From: GCA-002722245 sp038154685
Lineage (GTDB): Bacteria; Bacteroidota; Bacteroidia; Flavobacteriales_C; GCA-002722245
Length of the DNA stretch: 22,589 nt
Direction of reading: 5' to 3'
Assembly: GCA_038154685.1 (NCBI GenBank)
Contig: JAYPYW010000051.1
Location: 1-22,589, forward strand
This document shows positions 15,931 through 22,589 of the stretch, piece by piece. Each line of letters opens with the position of its first letter. The stretch's first letter is position 1. The notes below the pieces were generated by a model. That model did not search any database, was not told where the DNA came from, and saw nothing but the letters and a program-made list of their open reading frames with translations. A program made the translations under genes and the position numbers.

Positions 15931-15938
15931 TATTTTTG
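15931..15938 (+). promoter_or_regulatory. -7-like element TATTTTTG immediately before the ROK kinase start
   Basis: This is an exact TAnnTTTG match ending four bases before the ATG at 15943. If used, transcription would begin at or very near the start codon, giving a leaderless or nearly leaderless mRNA. No clear -33 TTTG was found at the usual distance, and T-rich octamers are common in this AT-rich DNA, so the kinase may simply be co-transcribed with the chitinase. Confidence 0.4.
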
Positions 15939-15942
15939 CTGC

Positions 15943-16863
15943 ATGATTTTAGGAATTGATGTAGGTGGGACTACAATTAAATTTGGAATAGTATCTGATA
16001 AAGGTGAGATTTTAGCAACGGAGCGTCACGATACGCTTGAAAACTCTAAAACACCTGAAGATTTTATCAATCTTCTTACAGATATAACCAGAAAATACCT
16101 GGATAGCTATCCGCAAATAAAAGGTATAGGTATTGGAGTCCCTGGTCAATTATCATTAGATCGTTCAACATTAGTTCAAGCTAATAATCTTGGTTCGTTA
16201 AACGGGACTAAAATTGTTCCTTTACTTAAAAAGGTATTCCCAGACTTAATTGTAAGGATGGAAAACGATGCAAATTGCACAGCCTTAGGTGAAATGTATT
16301 TTGGTGGACATGATAAAGATGATTTCATTATGATTGCTTTAGGAACTGGAGTAGGAGGTGGAGTTATTGTTCACAGAAAACTATTCATTGGAGCTAAAGG
16401 AAATGCAGGTGAAGTTGGTTTCTTAGTTGTTGGTCCTGAAAGACAAGTTTTAGAGAACTACTTAGGGCAAAGACATTTAACGAACTATGTTATTGATGAA
16501 TTAAAGAAACCAGAAAACGCTGATAGCTCTTTACATTCAGAATCTGAATTAACAGTAGAGAAAGTGTTTAATGCAGCTAAAGCTGGTGATAGATTCTCTT
16601 TAGCGGTTTGGGATTACGTTGGAGCATTATTAGGAGAAACAATGGTTGGATTAGCTCATGCCTTTGATGTAACTAAGTTCGTTTTAGGTGGTGGAGTAGG
16701 AAAAGCATTTGAACTTTTTGAGAAGCCAGCTAAAGAAACAGCGCTTTCATATTTCTCGACATATTATGCTGATACTTTTGAAATGCTTCCAGCAGGGTGC
16801 GAAGCTGATACCGGTTTAATTGGAGCAGCGTCATTAGTTTTAAATGAATTAGAGACTTTCTAA
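15943..16863 (+). CDS. ROK family sugar kinase lacking the canonical zinc motif
   Basis: ROK-family kinases phosphorylate glucose, GlcNAc, ManNAc or related sugars with ATP. The 306 residues show the phosphate-binding IDVGGTTIKFG (5-15), GIGIGVPGQL (61-70), the catalytic base Asp109 in MENDANCTALGE, the adenosine-region loop ALGTGVGGGVI (132-142) and GEVGF (155-160). In most ROK proteins a GH followed by CxCGxxGCxE binds zinc and shapes the active site. Here the His is Phe160, and the following region (GPERQVLENYLGQRHL, 164-179) has no cysteine at all. The downstream LENYLGQRHL still aligns with the usual LExxxG stretch, so only the zinc loop seems lost. Its place behind a chitinase suggests GlcNAc or glucose as substrate. 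This is inference. Confidence 0.88.
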   Translation: MILGIDVGGTTIKFGIVSDKGEILATERHDTLENSKTPEDFINLLTDITRKYLDSYPQIKGIGIGVPGQLSLDRSTLVQANNLGSLNGTKIVPLLKKVFPDLIVRMENDANCTALGEMYFGGHDKDDFIMIALGTGVGGGVIVHRKLFIGAKGNAGEVGFLVVGPERQVLENYLGQRHLTNYVIDELKKPENADSSLHSESELTVEKVFNAAKAGDRFSLAVWDYVGALLGETMVGLAHAFDVTKFVLGGGVGKAFELFEKPAKETALSYFSTYYADTFEMLPAGCEADTGLIGAASLVLNELETF

Positions 16864-16886
16864 AAGCATTTTAAATAAATTATCAG

Positions 16887-16919
16887 AAGTGGTTGGGAGG
16901 GATCTTAACCACTTTTTTT
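16887..16919 (+). terminator. Intrinsic terminator after the ROK kinase
   Basis: A perfect 8-bp stem (AAGTGGTT 16887-16894 with AACCACTT 16907-16914) has a 12-base loop and is followed by T to 16919. It lies 23 bases after the kinase stop codon and ends the chitinase/kinase unit. Confidence 0.88.
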
Positions 16920-16955
16920 GTGCCTTGAAGTTTTCATAATTGAATTAAATTGCCC

Positions 16956-17026
16956 TCAGATCTGGGGGATCACAAGGATCTATTCCGACAAAAATCTGTG
17001 TAAATCAAAAAGATCTGTAGGGAAAC
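16956..17026. repeat. Possible degenerate interspersed repeat (ATCTG-rich)
   Basis: This part of the 183-base spacer 16920-17102 contains spaced copies of ATCTG (16960, 16994 and 17013) within a phrase resembling AATCTGTGTAAATC ... GATCTGTAGGGAAAC. I recall similar decayed, imperfectly repeating intergenic sequence in many Bacteroidota genomes. Only one copy is in this window, so repeat status rests on recollection and on the internal periodicity. Confidence 0.35.
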
Positions 17027-17037
17027 AAGATAATATT

Positions 17038-17077
17038 CGTCATACTGAAGAAGGTACGACCGAAGTATCTCAAGTCT
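17038..17077. repeat. Possible REP-like palindromic interspersed element
   Basis: The segment begins CGTCATACTGAAG and ends CGAAGTATCTCAAG. Its arms ATACT (17042-17046) and AGTAT (17064-17068) are complementary, and the body resembles the GTCATxCTGA...GAAxxATCTC elements that I recall scattered between genes in Bacteroidota. It lies just beyond the 3' end of the minus-strand acetoacetyl-CoA synthetase gene, a usual position for such elements. A second copy is not present in the window, so the assignment is tentative. Confidence 0.45.
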
Positions 17078-17102
17078 AAAGAAAAAGAATATTCAAAAGT
17101 TG

Positions 17103-19058
17103 TCAATCAAGCTGAAACCCAACAAAAAAATCAAGCGATTTTGGATTTTTCATAGCATCAACGCTTGCTGCTTTTTCAATAGGAATTCCAGATAAAATTT
17201 TCTTTACAGGCGCTTCCATTTTCTTTCCACTTATGGTATAAGGAATTTCATCTATCTGATAAAAGCTATCTGGAACATGTCTGGGACTAAATTGAGATCT
17301 TATAGTGGACTTAATCTTTTTAATTAATTCATCATTTAGAGTTTCGTTTGGTTTCAGTTGTATGAAAATCGGCATAGTTTGAGAACCGTCCTCATGATCT
17401 AAACAAACAATTAAAGAGTCTGTAATTTCTTCAATACTCTCTGCAGCACTATAAACCTCTGCAGTACCAATTCTAATACCTCCACGATTTAGTGTAGCAT
17501 CAGATCTTCCATATATAATAACAGTGTTTCTTTCAGTTATTTTAATCCAATCTCCATGTCGCCATTTCCCAGGGTACATCTCAAAATAACTACTTCTATA
17601 TCTTGCGTTATTTTCATCATTCCAAAAATAAATAGGCATTGAAGGCATTGCGTTTTCAATAATCATCTCACCTAATTCATTTTTTGCTGAATTTCCGTTT
17701 TCATTGTAAGCTTGAAGGTTTACTCCCAGCATTCTACATTGAATTTCCCCTTCATAAACGGGCTCCATGGGATTGCCTCCAACAAACCCGCTACATATGT
17801 CTGTTCCACCACTTAATGAAATAACCCAAGCGTTTGGATTAACATTTTCATAAAACCAGGAAAAACCTTCAGGAGGTAATGGTGAGCCGGTAGAACCGAA
17901 GGATTGAATTTTGTTGATCACCTCGTTTTTGGTGAAGTCCATACCTTCCTTCATACAGTAGAGGTAATAGGAAGCTCCAGCACCAAAGTGATTGATTTCT
18001 GCTTTTTCAGCGAATCTCCAAAGAGAATCTTTATCAGGAAAAGTAGGTGAGCCATCATAAATTGCAATTGTTCCTTCTAGTAATAGAGAGGATGTTGCAT
18101 AATTCCACATCATCCAGCCAGTTGTAGAGTACCAGAAGAATTTATCTCCTGGTTTAATATTTTGGTGTAATCCTAAAGCTTTAAAATGTTCGATTAAAAT
18201 GCCTCCTACAGAGTGAGTTATTGCTTTTGGTTTTCCTGTTGTCCCACTTGAATATAAAACCCAAATTGGATGACTAAAATCTACTCGTTCAAAAGTTAAT
18301 TCACAATCCGGGCCATTTTGGATAGTATTCCAAGATTCTCCCTTGTTTTTTACTGAAGGGGCCTCAATAGCTTCTATAAGGATTATACTTTCTATGGATG
18401 TAATTGAGTTTTGAATTGTTTCAACGTCACTTGATTTATCATAGGATTTACCATTATAATGATAACCATTAACCGAGATGAATATTTTAGGTTGAATTTG
18501 ACTAAATCGATCAATAATACTTTTTGTTCCAAAATCAGGGGAACAGCTTGTCCATATTGCGCCCAAAGAGTTTGTTGCTAAAAAGGCAATAACTGCCTCA
18601 GGAGTATTGGAAAGCATAGAGCAAACTCGGTCTCCTTTTCCAATTCCTTTAGATTTTAAATAGCTGGCTAGTTTGGCTGTTTTTGATTTCAATTCTTTTT
18701 TTGAAATGTTTATCAATTCACCTCCTTCCTTTTGAAAAGTAATAGCTGTGGTATCATTGGATTTGTCCTTAAAAACATGTTTAGCATAGTTTAATTGAAT
18801 ACCTTCAAACCATTTGTTCTCAATTATTTCTGTTTTAGAAGTTCTTGCTTGAATGAAATTCCCAGAGTAGGAAATATTGTAATATTTAAGGATTGATTCC
18901 CAGAATATGTCTTGATGATTAACCGACCAATTCCATAGTTGCTGATAGTCGCTTATTTCTATATTGTAATGCTCGTTTACCCAATTCATGTATTTAAACA
19001 TGTTTGAATTCTCAGTAAAAGTCTTCTCGGGTTTCCATAAAATTTTTGGAGCAGACAT
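17103..19058 (-). CDS. Acetoacetyl-CoA synthetase (acetoacetate--CoA ligase)
   Basis: This ANL-superfamily ligase activates acetoacetate (possibly also other short acids) to its CoA thioester, using ATP. The 651 residues start at the ATG complementary to 19056-19058 (MSAPKILWKPEKTF). An upstream in-frame ATG would add 13 residues of no family character. The N-terminal ENSNMFKYMNWVNE and QLWNWSVNHQDIFWESI blocks are typical of the acetoacetyl-CoA synthetase branch and distinguish it from acetyl-CoA synthetase. ATP-binding SSGTTGKPK is at about 270-278. The adenylate-hinge region reads GRSDATLNRGGIRIGTAE, and the C-terminal catalytic lysine lies in TISGKKMEAPVKKIL (about 609-623). Length is normal. 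It is divergent from the transaldolase gene across a spacer with a strong palindrome, and convergent with the ROK kinase. Confidence 0.95.
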   Translation of the reverse strand: MSAPKILWKPEKTFTENSNMFKYMNWVNEHYNIEISDYQQLWNWSVNHQDIFWESILKYYNISYSGNFIQARTSKTEIIENKWFEGIQLNYAKHVFKDKSNDTTAITFQKEGGELINISKKELKSKTAKLASYLKSKGIGKGDRVCSMLSNTPEAVIAFLATNSLGAIWTSCSPDFGTKSIIDRFSQIQPKIFISVNGYHYNGKSYDKSSDVETIQNSITSIESIILIEAIEAPSVKNKGESWNTIQNGPDCELTFERVDFSHPIWVLYSSGTTGKPKAITHSVGGILIEHFKALGLHQNIKPGDKFFWYSTTGWMMWNYATSSLLLEGTIAIYDGSPTFPDKDSLWRFAEKAEINHFGAGASYYLYCMKEGMDFTKNEVINKIQSFGSTGSPLPPEGFSWFYENVNPNAWVISLSGGTDICSGFVGGNPMEPVYEGEIQCRMLGVNLQAYNENGNSAKNELGEMIIENAMPSMPIYFWNDENNARYRSSYFEMYPGKWRHGDWIKITERNTVIIYGRSDATLNRGGIRIGTAEVYSAAESIEEITDSLIVCLDHEDGSQTMPIFIQLKPNETLNDELIKKIKSTIRSQFSPRHVPDSFYQIDEIPYTISGKKMEAPVKKILSGIPIEKAASVDAMKNPKSLDFFVGFQLD

Positions 19059-19108
19059 AGCAATCGGTTTTAATTCAGTACGATTCAAAATAAACAAGAG
19101 TTTCCAAA

Positions 19109-19127
19109 TAATTCAGAATCTGAATTA
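19109..19127. promoter_or_regulatory. Perfect 8-bp inverted repeat TAATTCAG-AAT-CTGAATTA (operator candidate)
   Basis: The 149-base spacer between acetoacetyl-CoA synthetase (start 19058, minus) and transaldolase (start 19208, plus) holds this 19-base palindrome, arms 19109-19116 and 19120-19127. It lies about 50 bases from the synthetase start and about 52 bases upstream of the -7 element of the transaldolase gene. No T-run follows on either strand, so an operator is likelier than a terminator. The regulator is unknown. Confidence 0.5.
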
Positions 19128-19178
19128 AATTGTTAATAAGTGTATAAAGTTCAGTTCAAATTGTAAGGTTAGGATAGC

Positions 19179-19186
19179 TAAATTTG
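19179..19186 (+). promoter_or_regulatory. Bacteroidota -7 promoter element (TAAATTTG) of transaldolase
   Basis: This is an exact TAnnTTTG match 21 bases before the ATG at 19208. It overlaps the in-frame TTG at 19184, which argues that this TTG is promoter and not start codon. A TTG at 19161-19163 lies somewhat closer than the usual -33 spacing. Confidence 0.6.
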
Positions 19187-19207
19187 GGTAAACACAATTC
19201 CAACCAA

Positions 19208-19864
19208 ATGAAATTTTTTATTGATACAGCCAATCTTGAGCAAATTAAAGAGGCGCAAGATTTAGGAGTTTTAGACGGAGTTACTACTAATCCATCGCTA
19301 ATGGCGAAAGAAGGGATAAGTGGTGATGAAAATGTTAAAAAGCATTACTTAGATATTTGTAATATCGTTGATGGAGATGTTTCTGCTGAAGTTATTTCTA
19401 CAGATTTTGATTCGATGATTAAAGAAGGTAAGGTACTAGCTGATTTACACCCAAATATCGTTGTTAAAGTTCCTATGATTAAGGACGGAGTTAAGGCGAT
19501 TAAGTGGTTTACGGATAATGGAATCAGAACCAATTGTACTTTAGTTTTTTCTGCTGGACAAGCATTGTTGGCAGCTAAAGCTGGAGCTTCTTACGTGTCT
19601 CCGTTCCTAGGTAGATTAGATGATATCTCTCATAGTGGAATTGGATTAATTGAAGAAATAAGAGTGATTTACGATAATTACGGTTATGAAACTGAAATTT
19701 TAGCTGCTTCTGTTCGTCATACAACTCACTTGTTAGATTGTGCAAAAATAGGAGCTGATGTAATGACTGGACCGTTGAAAGTAATCACAAGTTTACTTAA
19801 CCACCCATTAACAGATAGTGGTTTAGCTCAATTTTTAGCGGATCACGCGAAAGCGAATTCGTAA
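19208..19864 (+). CDS. tal: Transaldolase, TalC/Fsa-type
   Basis: This is a small class I aldolase of the pentose phosphate pathway. The 218 residues from the ATG at 19208 (MKFFIDTANLEQIKEAQ) match the usual length of about 215-220. Motifs are DTANL (6-10), GVTTNPSL (24-31), the Schiff-base lysine Lys87 in VVKVPM, and FSAGQALLAAKAGASYVSPF. The family includes both transaldolase and fructose-6-phosphate aldolase. The residue where FsaA has Gln59 (FAQV) is Glu61 here (SAEV), the form associated with transaldolase activity, so transaldolase is preferred. It has its own -7 element and is followed by a strong terminator, so it appears monocistronic. Confidence 0.93.
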   Translation: MKFFIDTANLEQIKEAQDLGVLDGVTTNPSLMAKEGISGDENVKKHYLDICNIVDGDVSAEVISTDFDSMIKEGKVLADLHPNIVVKVPMIKDGVKAIKWFTDNGIRTNCTLVFSAGQALLAAKAGASYVSPFLGRLDDISHSGIGLIEEIRVIYDNYGYETEILAASVRHTTHLLDCAKIGADVMTGPLKVITSLLNHPLTDSGLAQFLADHAKANS

Positions 19865-19884
19865 AAGATAATTTTATAAAACTT

Positions 19885-19915
19885 AAAGCTCAAGGGAAAC
19901 CTCTTGAGCTTTTTT
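19885..19915 (+). terminator. Intrinsic terminator after transaldolase
   Basis: A stem of 10 perfect pairs (AAAGCTCAAG 19885-19894 with CTTGAGCTTT 19903-19912) can be extended by a G-U and a G-C pair around the loop AAAC, and a T-run continues to 19915. It begins 20 bases after the stop codon and ends 14 bases before the next start. Confidence 0.92.
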
Positions 19916-19929
19916 ATTGTAAAAAGGCT

Positions 19930-20547
19930 ATGTTATTAGAAATTCACCCTGAAAATCCGAATCCAAGACAGATTTCACAGGCGGTTGATTGTATGAAAAG
20001 AGGAGGGGTGATTATTTATCCTACTGATACTGTTTATGCATTTGGTTGTGATATCAATAGTAAGAATGCGGTTGAGAAGATTTGTCAGTTAAGAGGAATA
20101 AAACCCGATAAAGCAAATTTCTCTTTTATTTGCGCAGACTTATCTCAGCTTTCTGAATATGCCAAACAAGTAAGTACACCAACGTTTAGAGTAATGAAAG
20201 CTGCTTTACCCGGTCCGTTCACATTTATTTTAAATGCTAGTTCATTGGTGCCAAAACTGTTCAAATCTAAAAAGAAAACAGTTGGAATAAGAGTGCCAGA
20301 TAGTAATATAGCTAGGGCATTAGTAGAGGCGCTTGGAAACCCAATTATGAGTGCTTCTTTAAAGGATGAGGATGAATTGATTGAATATACTACCGATCCT
20401 TATAATATTCATGAAAGATATGAATATCAGGTAGATATGGTTGTTGATGGAGGTTTTGGGAAAAACGCTCCTTCTACTGTTTTGGATTGTACATCTAATG
20501 ATCCAATTGTCCTTAGAGAAGGGTTGGGTGATGTATCTGATATATAG
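19930..20547 (+). CDS. yciO: YciO-type protein of the Sua5/YrdC/YciO family
   Basis: The 205-residue protein aligns by eye with E. coli YciO along its length: IHPENPNPRQISQAVDCMKR at the start, GGVIIYPTDTVYAFGCDI (about 25-42), ICQLRGI, NFSFICADLSQLSEYAK (about 63-79), LPGPFTFIL, KKTVGIRVPDS (about 116-126), and a VVDGGFG ... STVLDCT ... LREGLGDV ending. TsaC/Sua5 proteins make threonylcarbamoyl-AMP for the t6A tRNA modification, and they carry KxR and SxN signatures. Here the second motif region reads SASLKDED, as in YciO, so a t6A role is uncertain. The physiological function of YciO is not well settled. It sits directly behind the transaldolase terminator and may have a weak promoter of its own. 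Confidence 0.88.
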   Translation: MLLEIHPENPNPRQISQAVDCMKRGGVIIYPTDTVYAFGCDINSKNAVEKICQLRGIKPDKANFSFICADLSQLSEYAKQVSTPTFRVMKAALPGPFTFILNASSLVPKLFKSKKKTVGIRVPDSNIARALVEALGNPIMSASLKDEDELIEYTTDPYNIHERYEYQVDMVVDGGFGKNAPSTVLDCTSNDPIVLREGLGDVSDI

Positions 20548-20662
20548 CTTCATGAGTTGAAAGTTGTTTTACGTTTATAACAATCCAAACATAACTATAT
20601 AGTTAAAGCGTGATAATTGTTTTTTAATTATATTTATGTAGCTGTAACTTTCTGCCAACCTA

Positions 20663-20673
20663 ACTGTTACAGT
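20663..20673. promoter_or_regulatory. Short palindrome ACTGT-T-ACAGT upstream of the large secreted protein
   Basis: The spacer 20548-20695 has no gene. It contains an 11-base perfect palindrome (20663-20673) 22 bases before the ATG. A competing pairing of GTAAC (20644-20648) with GTTAC (20666-20670) could make an alternative leader hairpin. No exact TAnnTTTG was found; TATTTATG at 20631 is one mismatch away. Function is unproven. Confidence 0.25.
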
Positions 20674-20695
20674 GATAACCTTTAACTAAAAAACC

Positions 20696-22589
20696 ATGAG
20701 AGCCATCACTCTTAATAGACTTCGTGTCTTTGTCCTATTTGTCATTATAACGCAATTTTCTTTTGCGCAAGACATGACAATTGAATTTCAGTTTACTGAT
20801 GATCCAGGTAATGAACAGCTGAATGGAAGTTTTAGGCTTTGTAATAATACAGCCACTGATATTAAGGGGACTGGATATACAATTGATTTTAGATGGCCGA
20901 TTTTAGAGAGTGTAGCTAATTTAACAGCAAATAGAAACGGTGCAGGAGATTGTGATACTTGGACTTGGGAATTCGAAAATTGGCAATTACCTAATCCTAA
21001 TAGTTGTCATAATGTTTACGTTACAGTTAATTACAGTGGCTCGTTAAGCTACCCTGCCTACGGGATTGATTCTAATGGAGATACAGTATGGGTAGTAACA
21101 AATGATCCCGATTTTATTCCGAAATCTTACCACGCAGGAAAACAAGAATATCAATTTGATCCAGAATGTTTTATTCCGTCACCAGATGTAATTTGTTTAG
21201 GAGAAGCTCAAATTAGAGAGTGGAATGAGCCAGTTGATGTTAGAGTTCCTGATAACAGAAAAGGTTGGGCGATTGCCGCAACCCACGTTGCAACTTTATT
21301 TAATAACATGTCTGGTTTAGATTTATATACTCCAGATTATGTGTTTGCTCAGTCTATTATTGAAGGTAGGATGGGATGTGATGCTGGAATTGTGATGCCA
21401 GGCGGAGATGATAACCCAATTGATTTCAGAGCAATAGCCACAGGTAGTGGTTGTTTTCAAATATTACCTCCTGGATGGGCTCAAATTGAGCAATATTATC
21501 CAACACTTACTGCGCCAGCAGGAATTAACCATGGGTCAATGATTGCGGGTGATAACTTTATTACAGCAGCACTTTCAAAAGTGCTGTATGATATGACAAC
21601 ATTTACAAAGTATGAAAAGATTAGTTGTGCCGATCCAATTGGTTTCTTCCAAGAAAGTGCTGACCCTTATGCGATTGAAACTTTAATTGCTTATGCATAC
21701 CACGAAGGACCTTATGGGTCTGAAGGAGTGTTGATGGATATCTTCGTGACGAATAGGGCAACAACAGTCAACGAAACTAATTTAGCTGCTTATATTGCTA
21801 GTATTTCCGCTGACGCATCTGTTCATTATGCAGAAAGAATGAGAAATAACCTTATTCAATTAGAAAATAATTTCGGTGTTGCAGGAGGAAACTCACTTGT
21901 AACTGGAGAAGCTCAAACAAACTGGCCTGGAGGAGGTGCTGGTCCATCAACAGATTATGAATACCATGGTTGTTATGATGAACCAATGACATGGGCTGAT
22001 TTTGATGCATATATCGATGAAGCGGCTAGATTATTCTGGACTGCAGATGTTGCTGCCGTTAAAGCTGCTGCTCAAGCAGCATTTAATGCTATTAACGGAG
22101 GAGCACCAGTAAATTATTCTCAATGTGGACCTGTGATAGACGCAATGACATTGGCTTTTCCAGTTTATAGTCCGGATGAAGGTGTTGCAGATTTATTTTT
22201 CGCTTCCGCTTGTGGGTCTCCAACCGTTACTATGAGTTCGTGTGATAGAATTTGTCCAGGTGAAGAAGGTGAATTGTGGGTTCATTTAATGGGAGTCCCT
22301 CCATTTTCATATACAATCGAGACTCCATCAGGTTCCTTTATTAATAGAACTGGTGTGATGGAAGCTACAGATGTAGTTAATGTAAATGAGCCAGGTACAT
22401 ATAAAGTAACTTACATAGAAGATGCTAACGGTGAGGTTTTCCTTAACTGTCACAGTGCTTCTTCAATTATCGAAAATGCTGGTGATGCATCTGCTTTTTG
22501 GAATAAAGGAAGTGTTGTTGATGGATGTGCCTCAGGGGATCTTCAATTAGATTTAACGGGGACTGGTCCATGGGAAATAACTTATAAGA
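20696..22589 (+). CDS. Large secreted protein with lytic-transglycosylase-like domain, N-terminal part (runs off right edge)
   Basis: The frame stays open for 631 codons to the window end. The signal peptide spans about 1-24 (ending FSFA, then QDM). Residues about 27-135 look like a beta-sandwich binding module (FRLCNN, DTWTWEFENWQLPNPNSCHN), vaguely CBM2-like. Residues about 190-345 resemble a lysozyme/SLT fold: SIIEGRMG (Glu223 as candidate acid), SGCFQILPPGW (251-261, like the GxFQIxP loop) and IAYAYHEGPYG (331-341, like AYNxGP). From about 508 onward come Ig-like segments with Cys-Pro-Gly starts and a GTGPWEITY motif, as in long T9SS adhesins of this phylum. The many cysteines fit an extracellular protein. 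A C-terminal sorting domain is expected beyond the window but not seen. Enzyme activity is inference. Confidence 0.8.
   Translation, partial: MRAITLNRLRVFVLFVIITQFSFAQDMTIEFQFTDDPGNEQLNGSFRLCNNTATDIKGTGYTIDFRWPILESVANLTANRNGAGDCDTWTWEFENWQLPNPNSCHNVYVTVNYSGSLSYPAYGIDSNGDTVWVVTNDPDFIPKSYHAGKQEYQFDPECFIPSPDVICLGEAQIREWNEPVDVRVPDNRKGWAIAATHVATLFNNMSGLDLYTPDYVFAQSIIEGRMGCDAGIVMPGGDDNPIDFRAIATGSGCFQILPPGWAQIEQYYPTLTAPAGINHGSMIAGDNFITAALSKVLYDMTTFTKYEKISCADPIGFFQESADPYAIETLIAYAYHEGPYGSEGVLMDIFVTNRATTVNETNLAAYIASISADASVHYAERMRNNLIQLENNFGVAGGNSLVTGEAQTNWPGGGAGPSTDYEYHGCYDEPMTWADFDAYIDEAARLFWTADVAAVKAAAQAAFNAINGGAPVNYSQCGPVIDAMTLAFPVYSPDEGVADLFFASACGSPTVTMSSCDRICPGEEGELWVHLMGVPPFSYTIETPSGSFINRTGVMEATDVVNVNEPGTYKVTYIEDANGEVFLNCHSASSIIENAGDASAFWNKGSVVDGCASGDLQLDLTGTGPWEITYK

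Noticed and set aside
19184..19207. TTG at 19184 as start of the transaldolase
   Set aside because: It falls inside the -7 element at 19179-19186, and the eight extra residues have no counterpart in the family.
19930..20547. Assignment as the t6A enzyme TsaC/Sua5
   Set aside because: The motif where TsaC has SxN reads SASLKDED, and the full-length resemblance is to YciO, so the t6A role is not asserted.

Overview
The window reads as an AT-rich chromosomal contig from a Bacteroidota (Flavobacteriia-like) bacterium. Four things point there: TAnnTTTG-type -7 promoter motifs close to start codons, a chitinase ending in a type IX secretion (T9SS) sorting domain, signal peptides ending in an AQ or SQ junction, and an HtpG with Bacteroidota-style sequence. 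The resemblance to Crocinitomicaceae/Cryomorphaceae is only an impression. Two runs of N (10419-10432 and 14008-14017) show that this is a draft scaffold, and each sits inside a gene whose frame it breaks.

Layout. 1-594 (minus): start of a branched-chain aminotransferase that runs off the left edge. 850-2736: htpG, closed by a strong terminator. 2802-8561: a tightly packed co-directional cluster, probably one operon. It encodes LemA, a soluble TPM-domain protein, a secreted and membrane-anchored TPM protein with a Gly-rich tail, two tandem paralogous membrane proteins of unknown family (the first with the same Gly-rich tail), a rhomboid protease, a GmhB-like heptose-bisphosphate phosphatase and a class IV aminotransferase. 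8659-9627: a highly charged protein resembling only the N-terminal extension of Bacteroidota IF-2, followed by a terminator. 9691-11114: a secreted M20 metallopeptidase broken by an in-frame TAG and an assembly gap. 11104-12480 (minus): an OprD-like outer-membrane porin. 12592-13973: a small orphan gene and a patatin-like phospholipase. 13970-14577 (minus): a secreted carboxypeptidase-regulatory-like domain protein with the second gap. 14747-16863: a GH18 chitinase with a T9SS domain and a ROK sugar kinase lacking the usual zinc motif. 16920-17102: an intergenic stretch that looks built of two interspersed repeats. 17103-19058 (minus): acetoacetyl-CoA synthetase. 19208-20547: a transaldolase and a YciO-type protein. 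20696 to the end: the start of a large secreted protein with a lysozyme/transglycosylase-like domain.

How the genes fit together. Chitinase plus ROK kinase suggests use of chitin-derived amino sugars. The porin, M20 peptidase and T9SS proteins fit a polymer-degrading lifestyle. The LemA/TPM/rhomboid cluster looks like an envelope-associated module and is the best candidate here for an undescribed system. No tRNA, rRNA, CRISPR array, transposase or phage gene was seen. No gene-free stretch exceeds about 260 bases.
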